Both the position numbers and the translations under genes were made by a program. Source: Nigrospora sphaerica (lineage: Eukaryota > Ascomycota > Sordariomycetes > Amphisphaeriales > Apiosporaceae). Taken from it: a stretch of DNA of 64,000 bases. Shown here in pieces: positions 25,001 through 35,676 of this stretch. The stretch is taken from positions 434,001 to 498,000 of the forward strand of contig JAGVVL010000013.1 in the NCBI GenBank assembly GCA_018287875.1, given 5' to 3'. How positions within the stretch are numbered: the first letter of the stretch is position 1; the number at the start of each line of letters is the position of its first letter. Below the pieces are notes generated by a model that worked only from the letters and a program-made list of their open reading frames with translations, did not search any database and had not been told where the DNA came from.

Positions 25001-26745
25001 GAGTAGCTTGTTAGCTGCATTATAGGGTCGGACGTTATATCCTCCCTAGACGGGGTGGTGGATATTGAAGTCTCCTACGAGGACTGTTCGTCTTAGCTAA
25101 GGTTCAATATAGAGGGCTTCGATAGCAGGCAGGTCCAATCTGTTAGTGCACCTAAAGGGAGGTGAGTATATACAGACGACTGTTATAAGGCCGTCTAATA
25201 GTTGGATTATAATACGACACCTATTTAGCTGCACCTTATATATCCACTGTATTAAGGTGTACTTCTTATTAATATAAATATATACCCTACCTCCCTTAGT
25301 TATGTAAAATAGGTAGTATAAAGAGGATCTTAAGTAGTAGGTAGTCGGTATATATAGGTTTCGCTAGGGTTCTTAGATAGCTAGGATATTATACTCTTTA
25401 GAGATGGCATCGACTACTAGGATCTATGCTTTCTTACTTTTCTACGTGTTCCAGTGTAGGATCCTTAGCGCTGTCATAGTCGAGCATAAATGCTGTTAAG
25501 TGTTAACTCCGGTGTTTCGATGTCTATGTTGTCTGTCTCTTCGTGGGTTCTACTGCGGGCTCTGCCAGTGCTTCTAGTGCGGCAGCTGGTTGCTCGACGC
25601 TTTCGCGGCTGTACTATCTGCCAGTCCTCGGCTGTTAGCTTAAGGGGTTCTTACAAGGGCAGTGCGAACCCCTTCGGTCTCGTAATATAAGTAGCCTTGG
25701 CGATCTGGACCTGCTCTTGGCGGACTGGACACTCCTTAGACCACGTAGTGTGTAGTCCTCGGTATGCTAGACAGCAGTACTGGCTTTTATTCTCGGCTTC
25801 TGGGTATTCTTTATCGTTATACTTTATTAAAGAGCAGTGCCTGCACCTGCATACGTGGCGGCAAACACGGGCGATATGTCCATAACAGTAGCAGTGGTAG
25901 TATTGCTTAAGCTGTGCTCCTTTAATAAAGGGCTCACATAGATAGTAGCCATACTGCTAAATAAGGCCGTCTCGGTATAGCTATTCCGCTTGTTAAACCG
26001 TGGGTACTGCAATATATAAGGCCGTGACCTTCCTAGACGAGGTTTTGGCGTTGCGAGGGAGCTTGGCCTCTAGGACGTCGATAGGGCCGCCGGGCTGGTT
26101 CCGGAGTTGGACTTCTAGCTGCCCTTGGTTTGTCTTAATGGCCTCCTTGTTGATGCCATGAGCCACCACTAGGATCTTTCTCTTCTGGATAGAGGCGTTC
26201 TCTTTAAAGGCCTCGGTGGTCTAGGCCTGGTCGGTTTTTAGCTGTCGCTTCTCTTCTGCTGTCTTGCAGGTAATAGCATAGTCTCTGCTAGGAAGCTTCC
26301 ATGCGGCTATTACTGTTTCTCTGCCTGTTGCTGCGTTAACTTTCCACACGATCTCTTCGTAGGTGCGGCCTTCAGTTCCTGCGGCCTTAACCGTTACCTC
26401 CCGTTCGTGTCAAGGAGGCAGAGTCTTAGCTACCTAGGGGGCCCTAGGCGCCGAGGCGGCGGTAAGGGCAGTAGCAGCTGCAGCGTACGTCTTCGGAGCT
26501 TTAATTTCCTTATAAATAGCTTGCAGCGTGTTCTCGATAGCATTGATACGTCTTTCGACGATGGGCTGGTTGTCCGATTCCTTGGCCGCCGTCTCTAGGA
26601 CCGGAATGGCGGCTTGAACTGCTGCGGCCAAGGCCGCAATGTTTACTTCACCAGCTAGGAAGCGTTTAAAGTCGTCTATAGTGCTGCGTATATCCTCTGG
26701 ACTGCGTCCAGGTGCTGTAATGCTGTCTGGCGATGGTGTTCTTGA
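22097..26745 (-). mobile_element. LINE-B copy 2, 5'-truncated, RIP-degraded
   Basis: Minus-strand LINE-B with its (AAT)n tail at 22097 and its 5' break at 26745. Relative to copy 1 it lacks about the first 210 bp. A 12-bp duplication, AAAGCTCGGATG, lies at 22085-22096 and 26746-26757. 5' truncation with a target duplication is the normal product of target-primed reverse transcription. Degraded ORF1 (zinc knuckles about 25700-25910) and ORF2 (RT about 23300-24200) can be followed on the minus strand. Heavy loss of CpA and TpG, many stops. Confidence 0.88.
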
Positions 26746-26757
26746 AAAGCTCGGATG

Positions 26758-27087
26758 AGTATTTTATAGTGAATGAGTAGCGGCATACAAATGGCGGCTT
26801 CCTGTGGAGTTCACCTGTAGAATTAATTTGTGTTTAGAAGCCTTCGACACGTCGTCTAGCTAACAGGGGGCAATAGATATCAGTTAAGCCGAGTCTAAGT
26901 TTTAAGACCGGTGCGCGGGTTTCCAATTTAGTCGAAAATCTGACATCTTACCGAAAACGTTCCAGCGCTGAACATTCGAGGTCCTGACCCCGCTAGGATG
27001 CATATTACTCATGCTGACCTTTCATAGTCAGCGGCCGAGCCGTACAACGAAGTATAGCCGGCAGGGTGTGACATATGCCGTGTGATA
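26758..27087. other. Short host segment between LINE-B copy 2 and a pogo element
   Basis: About 330 bp of ordinary-composition DNA. Before both insertions it would have adjoined the 5' flank of the SDR gene (22006-22096). It may therefore hold part of that gene's original promoter. No coding frame, RNA gene or repeat is seen. Confidence 0.5.
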
Positions 27088-28947
27088 AGTTAGGTGACCC
27101 CCATTTCGCCACCCCCCACTTTTCGCCACCTTAAAATATTCACCGCCATCCCAACCACCCAAATTAATATCTTTTATTTCTTCGCCAGTTTTACTCCAAA
27201 TAACCTATAATTTAATTTAGAAGTGTAATAATTAAAGATGAAGCTATACGAAGAACAAGATCTCCAAAGTGCTCTCGATTCCGTCGCTAATGGGGCTTCA
27301 GTCCAGCAATCCGCTCAAGAATACGGAATTCCGAGGTCAACACTTCGGAGCCGAATTAAAGGGCATCAACGCAGGTCAGAAGCCTTCGCACACCAGCAGA
27401 GGCTTAGACTAGTCCAAGAAGAGCTACTTACGACTTGGATCCTAACCTAAGCTGCCCTAGGGCTTCCACCTTCACACGCCCAAGTTAAGGAGTTCGCCGA
27501 ACGCATCCTCCGGGCTTAAGGCGATAGCGAGCCACTCGGAAAGAGGTGGCTGCAGGCCTTCCTATACAGGAACCCAGCTGTACGGGTCTAGAAGAGCTGG
27601 TCTATCGACTCGCAGCGTGTTAATAGCGCCTCAGTCGAGGTAATTCGCCTATAGTTCCGATATCTTCAGCTGCCGGAGATCTAGAGGGTGAAACCGGCTA
27701 ACCACCATAATATGGACGAAGCAGGACTCCTAGAAGGTGCTGGATCGAACGGTCTAGTACTTGGAGGTTCGGAAAAACGCTCAGTCTAAAAGAAGCAGCC
27801 TAGTTCTCGTGCTTAAACCTTCTTTATCGAATGTATCTCTACTTAAGGCCATGCCCTGCCCCTATTGGTCATTTTCAAGGGCAAGATAGTTCAATAGCAA
27901 TGGTTCCCGCTCGATTTAAGCCAATTCAGAGGCTGGAAGTTCACTGTAACCGAAAACGGATGGATTACAGATTAAACAGCGCTCGAGTGGCTCGAGAAGG
28001 TCTTCATCCCGAATACCGCCCCTAAGGACCCTTCCGAGTACCGCCTACTCGTTATGAACGGCTATGGCAGCTATATAACAACTGATTTTATATTTCAGTG
28101 CTTCTCTTATCGGATTCATTTTCTTTTTTTGCCCCCTTATACCTCTCATGTCCTTTAACCTCTCGATTTAGCCGTTTTCAGTTCTTTAAAATCGGCGTAC
28201 CGGAAAGAGCTTGAATTTCTGACCCAACTAACGGACTTAACGGTAGTTAGTAAGCGGAATTTTCTTGCCTGCTATTAGAAGGCTCGCTTAGCTGGCCTTA
28301 CCGACTAGAATATCCGGAATGGGTGGAAAGCAGCTAGTCTCTGGCCAGTAAGTATAGCTAAACCACTTTTAAGCCGGAATTTGGTTTAAAATATACACCA
28401 AACAACACCCAATACGACAAAATCGAAGGAATCCCACTTGAATAAGGTCTTCTCGACACCTCCAAAGAGATCCGGTACTTCTATAGTAGTTTGGTTTACT
28501 CTAAAGAAGATGTCGGACTTTAAAGACCAAGTGCAGCTTTCGAACCAGCTAGCGGAACACTTAACTATATAACGACTACCCTTCCGGAAGATCCAAAAGG
28601 CCTTTGATAAGAAGAATATCCAATTAGCTACTGCTTAAAGGCAAATTCAAGCCCTCGAAGCTAAGATTGAGACTATTAGACCAAAGAAAAGGAAGAAAGT
28701 GGATTTGAGCTTAAATTCGAAGTTCGCGAATATCGAAGACATCCACCGAGCTCAATTAGCAGTCGGAGAGGCTGAAAGTGGTCTAGATAAAGAGAGCGAT
28801 AGCGAAAGCCTAAGTGAGGCTGGTTTTTGTATCATGGTTCTTATAAAATAAGAATATATAGTCGGTTGAAGTAATAAGACTGATTTTGATGCGGTTAAGC
28901 TAAGGGTGGCGAAAAGTGGGGGGTGGCAAAATGGGGGTCACCTAACT
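27088..28947 (+). mobile_element. Full-length Fot1/pogo DNA transposon (Fot-B), 1860 bp
   Basis: Terminal inverted repeats of about 40 bp (starting AGTTAGGTGACCCCCATTTC) bound this element. A TA duplication flanks them (27086-27087 and 28948-28949), as expected for Tc1/mariner-pogo elements. The interior holds a single transposase frame, 27238-28851. It is the reference for the split copy at 1-302 and 12097-13345. Confidence 0.92.
27238..28851 (+). pseudogene. Pogo/Fot1 transposase, broken by stops
   Basis: A 537-codon frame starts MKLYEEQDLQSALDSV, with a psq-type helix-turn-helix (GASVQQSAQEYGIPRSTLRSR). A CENP-B-like second DNA-binding region follows, then a DDE catalytic domain (first acid region NMDEAGLLEG near 27711), and a basic, coiled C-terminus with RPKKRKK. 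No frameshift is needed, but at least ten stops (mostly TAG/TAA at Trp or Gln) lie within it. The intact enzyme would cut at the inverted repeats and insert at TA. The point-mutation pattern points to RIP. Confidence 0.82.
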
Positions 28948-28949
28948 TA

Positions 28950-30813
28950 CGTGACGGACCTGGGGCCCTGCCAATCTGGGGCAGCTGTCAAGGCCCTGCC
29001 ACCTGATGAAGTGGGGACCGTTTGTTCGAGAGTAAATAATCCCAGCAGCGCCGCCAGCACCGCAGCAGATAGCTTAATCTACACCTTCTGTTTGACCCCC
29101 TCTACTATTCGCGTCACCGTGTCACGGTCCCGAGACTAAAGTAAAGGATACCCAAAGGATGTAATGGCGCGGGTGGGTGGCCAGGAAATGCGAAGTGGGC
29201 GAGATTGGGCAAACAAGCAGGGGATGGGCGGGCGCAACTCGGTTCGATACGAAAGTCAACCGGTGCTGTTACTCCTAGCATTATAAAAGATACGTCCGTT
29301 GTTCTCGTGCCGGGCGGGGCGACGCTGTTGGAAAACTCCGTCTCACCCACAAGTCATGTATGTAAAATGAAACCTCCTCTTCCCTCTCGTGCCGTACCCT
29401 CTACCTCTTTTCTTATTCAATCCATAATTGATCACAGTCATCTCCACCTTCGTTTAACAACCACTGGCTAAGTTTTGTCTTCCAACGATCGCGTAAGTAC
29501 TCTTAGTTATTGTCGACAGTTAATCTCGCATCGTTCCGAAGCAGCTTTACCTAATTTTTCCGCCTCTCACCACCCTACTCACCCTGCACCTCATTACTAA
29601 TTTTACAGTAAGGACCAAGTGATTATTACGTCCTTTAGGCAGTCCTTATCATCGGATAAAGAGCTCGTGTAGCAACCCTTACATGTTTTAATGACATCTC
29701 GGTTCGGTACAATACGAGAAACTTCTTCCCCAGCCCTATTCTTCTAGAACTGTAACGGGCGGTTCGGGATCCCTAAAACCTCGAGATATGCCCCATGAAT
29801 TAGCCTTTCTAGGTACCACAAGACAACAGGGCGCCATGTAGTAAGGCAAGTGTCGGGCGAAGATACAGAAGAACCCAGCGTGATACCTAAATCGGTCCCC
29901 GTACTATAGTTACAAAATGTGCCTGCATTACAGCTCCTACCGACCTACTTGTTACGATCCTAAGGAATCCAAGCCAAGAAAAGTGGCTTAGCACTACACC
30001 AGCCACCAACACCTCCTCCAGCCACAAAGGCAACAATAGGAAGAAGCCCTAGAAAGAAAGGAACCATTGCCGAGCAAGGGAAACATCGCCAGAACTTAGG
30101 ACACTTCCCAATCGGGACGGGAGGTCACGTGACGGATCTCGGGATCTGGGTGAGAGCCAGAGAGCCGGGCTCGATGGGATCTCGCGAGATCCACGAGATC
30201 CAGAATATCAGTGAGGAAATGACTTAGTATATAAGTCAGAAGAATTTCCTAGTTAAACAGTCTGATACGTGGCGGGGGTAGGTAAACAGCAATAAGGTGC
30301 GGTATCCTTGTCAAGGAGGGGTCCTGCTACCCCACCTACCTAGTTGGGATATCGCACCATAGATAGTTTCCTGCCCTGACAGCCACTTCGTGGCCGGCGG
30401 ACGGAATACATCATCTTTCCCTTCACCCCAGTCTTCGCCATATCACAGTCATTACCTTAGTGATTAATCTAAGCATCTATCTTACCTATAGATGGGAGTA
30501 ACCTCCTAACGACCTATTGTGAAGTTCAGACCAGTTACCCGGCCAAGCACCCTCAGTCAGCAGTTACCCTACGACCAGTGTTCAAGCTAGACAGACGCTC
30601 TCTGTCCCTGATTGTACAAACCCTACGTTGCGCAGTACTTAGGTATAGCGTTCGTTACACTACTTTCACGCAACCTCAGTGCCTCACCAACTTCGTACGT
30701 CGGATTGTCAAAACGAGAGCCGCGGACCGTTCTGGAGGCGTGGGAACTGGTTTACTTATCTGTCTTCTCTAGCTGTGGAACGCGTGGGCTTATTCATCCA
30801 CCATAGTAAATGG
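28950..30813. other. Gene-poor host-like region
   Basis: 1.86 kb of mixed composition with only short open frames, none recognisable. The stretch 30120-30384 is unusual. It has the palindromes GTCACGTGAC (30124-30133) and GGATCTCGCGAGATCC (30177-30192), a TATATAAG box near 30228 and interleaved inverted repeats at 30277-30358. It could be a promoter or a degenerate LTR. I could not show matching LTR ends. Confidence 0.4.
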
Positions 30814-30925
30814 CCGGGGCAAAACTTTTCGAAACCGACTCCACACGGCGATAACTTCACAACCACGACTCTGAAACCCACCGGATAGCCCGGAAACAGT
30901 TCCTAGGGCCCCAATTACCCTAGAA

Positions 30926-32290
30926 ATGGTCGATTCACCACCCTCGAGGCAAAGCGCGGGTGGTGAGAGCCTCCAACGGCCCGCCCCACCGCTTGAGCTA
31001 TCGCCTCCGGACTCGAGAACGCCATCGCCAAGCAGCCTCACAGCACCTAGACCTGGTCTAGATGCCATACGCAGCGCGGTCAACAGCTTCAAACGCTTCC
31101 TAGCCGGTGAACCGGATATGGCAGCTATAGCCGCAGCCACCCAGACCGCCATTCCGATCCTAGAGGCGGCCCAGACAGCCGAGGGGCCAAACAGCTGCAC
31201 TAGCATCGAAAAGCGCATTAACGCTATCGAGAACACGCTACAGGCTATCCATAAAGACATTAAAGCCCCTAAGACGTACGCAGCTGCTGCTTCCACTATA
31301 ACTGCTACCCCCGCACCTAGAGCCCCCCAGACAGCCAAGGCACTGCCTCCACGGCAGGAACGAGAGATCACAGTTAAGGCCGCAGAGGTAGAAGGACGCA
31401 CCTACGCAGAGATCGTACGCAAGATCAACGCCGCCGCAGGGAGAGAGGCAGCAGTAGCAGCTCGGAAGCTCCCCAGTGGAGACTACGCTGTTACATGCAA
31501 AACAACAGCAGAGAAACAGGCCTTAGAAGCCGACCTAGCCTGGACCGCCGAGGCCTTCGGAGAGAACGCCTCTATCCAGAAGAGAAAGATCCTGGTGGTA
31601 GCCCATGGCATCAACAAGGAAGCCGCAGAAACGAACCTAGGACAGCTAGGAACCCAGCTTCGGAACCAACCAGGAGGCCCTATCGACGTCCTGGAAGCAA
31701 AGCTCCCTCGCAACGCCAAGACGTCGTCCAGGAAGGTCACGACCCTATATATCGCCGTCGCTACTGTTCAGCAAGCAGAGCAGCTATGCCGAGACGGCCT
31801 TATCTGACAGTACGGGTACTATCCATGTGAGCCTTTCGCCGAAGGAGCGCAACTTAAGCAGTGCTACCACTGCTATCGATACGGACATATTGCCCGAGTC
31901 TGCCGTCACGCACGAAGGTGCGGACTCTGCTCTTCGACTAAGCATAACGATAAAGAATGCCCCGAAACGGAGAACCAAAGCCGATACTACTGTCCTGCAT
32001 GTCGAGGACCACACACGGCGTGGTCTAAGGACTGCCCAGTCCGCCAGGAGCAGGCCCAGATCGCCAAGGCTGCTTATATCACGAGACCGAAGGGATTCGC
32101 ACTGCCCCCGCAAGAACCCCCTAAGCCAACAGCCGAAGACTGGCAGACAGTACAGCCGCGGAAGCGTCGAGCAACCAGCTGCCGTACTAGAAGCACTGGC
32201 AGAGCCCGCAGCAGAACCCACGAAGCGATAGACGACATGGATATCGAAACGCCGGAATCTACGCAGGACAGCATCCACGCCCGCCAATGA
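30926..32290 (+). pseudogene. LINE-B copy 3 ORF1 (RNA-binding gag-like protein)
   Basis: 454 codons with a single nonsense codon at 31805-31807, where other copies have TGG (Trp), so one TGG to TGA change broke it. Order of parts: Pro-rich N-terminus (1-60), Ala-rich helical region (60-150), a basic region with ETNLGQLGTQLRNQPGG (about 230-260), then three CCHC knuckles: CYHCYRYGHIARVC, CGLCSSTKHNDKEC and CPACRGPHTAWSKDC. The Arg-rich C-terminus ends QPRKRRATSCRTR and on to the stop. It would coat LINE RNA. Its stop overlaps the ORF2 start by four bases (ATGA). Confidence 0.85.
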
Positions 32291-35200
32291 CAGCTCTAAG
32301 GATCCTACACTGGAACACGCGGAAAAGCAAGAAAGCGCAGATACCGGCAGTCGAGGCTATCCACGAAGAGTACGACGTTCTAGCTATACAAGAGCCCTGG
32401 AAGAACCCGTATATACCGACTACCTACTGCCCGAGATCCTCTCCGTACTACCTTCTCTATGCCACCGAGGGAGGCAGAGCATGCATCTACATTAATAAGA
32501 AGTACCCCCCAGCGCAGTGGACTTACGAGGCGCAGCCAAACAGGTGTCACCTCACGATCCAGCTACCTGACGGTCCCCTAACAGTTGTCTGCATATACTC
32601 GCCTCCCCCTGGGTCCACCAGCAGATCGGACCTGCCAGCTATCGAAGCGCTCCATGCCGAACCCCAGCTAAGACGAACAGTCCTCGTGGGAGACTTCAAC
32701 GTCCACCACCCCATCTAGGGAGGATACAACGTCCGGCCCCATAGAGCGGCCGATAAGCTGCTCCAGCTAGCAGAATCCTGGAGGCTCCAGCTGATCACAC
32801 CTCCTGGAACACCGACATGGACTCGAAAAGGATGCGCAGACTCTACGATCGACCTAGCGTGGGCCACGGACGATCTCCGGGCTGCGTACGACGGGTATGC
32901 TCCATATGCTGGATCCGACCACCTCCCACAGGTGATACGCGTGGCCGGAACTCGAAGCGATCCTCAGGATAGACCGCGACGCAGCTGGAAAACAGCCGAT
33001 TACGACCAAGCGAAGGCAGAAGCGGCACACCTACCGCAGCCAGGGCTACTTAAGACACCAGAAGAGATCGACGGATACACCGAAATGTTAACCAAAGAGC
33101 TAACCCAGATAGCCGACCTCGCGGCACCCCCCCGTCGCTCTAAGGGGAGAGGCAAGGCCTAGTGGAATCGTAATATAAAGGAGTTCATAGAAGAGGAGAG
33201 AAGAGCCCAGCAGACATGGCTTTCCGACAGAACGGACGCAGCCTGGCGAGCCCTCCGACAAGCATCTCTATCGAAAAAGAAGGCAATCCGCGAAGCGAAA
33301 ACATCGACCTAGAGAAGCATGCTACACGAGGCCTCCAGCCAGCCAGCTGGTGTCTGGAGCATCGCAAGATAGGCCAGAACTGAAGGGGCCGCGCCGCCGC
33401 TTCCCCTAGCCGTCCCCACGCTCTATACACCGCAAGGCGAAGCAACGACGCATAAGGAGAAAGCAGAGGCCTTCCACGTAAGGTTCTATCCTCCTCCTAA
33501 AGCTACGCCGACCGGTTTCCGAACAATAAACCGGCTCGCACCGCCTCTTAATATCGATTACGAGGTCACAACGGAGCAAGTACAGGACGTCCTTACTAAG
33601 GCCGGACAGTGGAAAGCGCCTGGACCGGACCAGCTCCCGAACGGATTCCTGAAGCGTCTAGGAAAGCCACTTTACCGAGCTCTAGCCTCTCTAACAGAGG
33701 CATGCTGGCGTATAGGATATTATCCTAGAGCGTTCCGGAAAGCAGTCACCGTTATCCTTCGGAAACCAGGAAAGCAGCTGAGCGAGTACCACCAAGCCGG
33801 CGGATGGAGACCTATCGCCCTGCTTAACACCATGGGCAAGGCGATCGAGAGCCTGCTAGCGCAACGGCTAGCCAGCTTTGCCGAAGAGAACGGACTCCTC
33901 CCAGACGAACAGATGGGTAACCGGAAAGGTCGTTCCACGGAGACTGCTCTGCGGCTACTAACGGACCTAGTTCGTACGGCCTGGAAGTATGGGGGCATAG
34001 CAACCCTCCTCTCGCTGGATATCTCGGGAGCTTTCGACTCCGTCGCCCATGGAAGGCTCCTCGCTAACCTACGAGCGTTAAGGGTCCCTATATAGACCAT
34101 TAACTGGATCCGAAGCTTCCTATCTAACCGATCAACAACGCTGTTATTCGATGGCCAGGAATCGGATGAGATCCCGGTCCCAGCCGGCGTTCCGCAAGGC
34201 TCGCCCCTGTCACCTATTCTCTTCTGCCTCTATACAGCTGGTCTTTATAAAGCTCTCCGCGCCGTCCTAGGGATAGCTGCCATAGCTTTCGCAGACGACA
34301 CGAACCTCGTGGGCTTCGGCTTAGACCCAGAGCAGACCTGCGAGCGGCTAGAAGCCGCTCACAGGGTTTGCAAAGAATGGGCAGTCAGCCATGGTATGAC
34401 CTTTGCAGTTAAGAAATACCACTTGGTCCACTTCTCCCGAAGACGGAAGGGTCCGGACACGAAAATAGCCCTGGAAGGCCACGAAATTAAACCAGAAGAC
34501 TCCTGCCGCGTCCTCGGCATCCAGGTGGATAGACGCCTCCGCTGGGACACCCACATCCAGTCGATCTCCAAGAAGATGGCAACGCATGTCTATGCCCTGG
34601 ACTACATAGCAGCCTCGACATAGGGTGCGTCCCTCCAGCGAGCCCGCCAAGTCTACATAGCCGTCGTGCGGTCTGCTATAGGCTATGGAGCCTCAGAATG
34701 GCACCACCATATCTCGAAAAGCAGGGCTAAGACACTAGGCGATATCCAGACCGAGTGCCTCCGCAAGGTCACAGGGGCTTTTAAGGCGACAGCAGCCACG
34801 ACACTAGAAACAGAAGCCTACGTATCGCCCCTAGAGGTATGGCTTAATAAAAGAGTGGCGGCGTCGGAAGAGAGGCTCCAGCAGCCGCGTATCGCATCAC
34901 TTATCCAAGCTAGATGCGACAGGGCAGCTAGGTGGATCCTAACAAGGCCGACTCGACGGCGCAGACGGATAGGCCCGGAAGTCCCTGACCGTAAGAGATG
35001 GCTAGACGTGTGGCTGGCCGGAGAGTCGGCAAGCAAGGCCGAGGAGAGGGACTGGCTCCAGAGATGGCAGCAAAGCCAGACACTGCGGCAAAACCAGACA
35101 TCGCGAGCTCCAGCAATAACTAAAAGCCTCCGGACAAGCATGTCCTTAAGCTCCATAAGGGGCTCCACAAGGCGGAGAGCTCGATCCTCGTCCAGGCAAG

Positions 35201-35654
35201 GACTGGCAAGATCGGACTGCGAGACTTCCTCTTTAAACGCAGGGTCCCAGGCTTCGACAGCCCACGGTGCGATTGCGGTCAAGGTAGGGAGACCGTCCGA
35301 CATATCCTCGTTTTCTGCCCAAGGGAGAGAGAAAGACGAGAGCATCTCGTCCAAGCTTTAGGAGGACCGATAGACACGGACAGGATGCTCGACACCCCAG
35401 GAAAAGCAGGAATTATCGCGAGATGGCTACTCCGCTCGGGCAGGCTAGACATGTTCCAGCTGGCGAATCAACTTATCAGCTAGGAAGCGGGCGCGCTGAG
35501 CCCGATCTCGGTATGGCAGGTCAAAGAGTAGATAGAAGCGGTACGACGTAGCGGAACCTAGGTTTTTCACCCGGCCGGACGTCAGCCCGGAACGGTTTTC
35601 CTAGGCTGAGATGCGTAGGGGGTCCTCATGGCCTTGATAGGTCGCTAGGTGTAA
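32287..35654 (+). pseudogene. LINE-B copy 3 ORF2 (endonuclease, reverse transcriptase)
   Basis: Starts with an ATG overlapping the ORF1 stop. Apurinic-like endonuclease: LRILHWNTRKSKKAQ, AIQEPW, VVCIYSPP, GDFNVHHPI, STIDLAW and GSDHLP (32290-32940). RT: KAPGPDQLPNGFL, WRPIALLNTMGKAIE, LLSLDISGAFDS, AGVPQGSPLSPILF and the catalytic FADDTNLVGFG (33600-34620). A C-terminal zinc motif CDCGQGRETVRHILVFC lies near 35265-35320. Stops at 32716, 33160, 33310, 33370, 34093 and 34621 fall at Trp codons (TGG to TAG) and a frameshift lies near 35125. The catalytic residues survive. Confidence 0.85.
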
Positions 35655-35676
35655 GAATAATAATAATAATAATAAT

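Larger units (their letters stand above)
30814..35676 (+). mobile_element. LINE-B copy 3, best-preserved non-LTR retrotransposon
   Basis: Full-length LINE-B (4.86 kb) with 5' start CAAAACTTTTCGAAACCGAC and an (AAT)n tail. It has by far the fewest stops of the five copies and is the natural reference for the family. ORF1 (30926-32290) has one nonsense codon; ORF2 (32287-35654) has several plus a frameshift near 35125. The right end abuts the interior of a pogo element. The left flank is unrelated and no target duplication is visible, so this junction is not a simple insertion. Confidence 0.9.

Noticed and set aside
30120..30384. Definite LTR
   Set aside because: A TGACA-type end exists near 30384, but the left end does not begin with TG and no target duplication or primer site was found.
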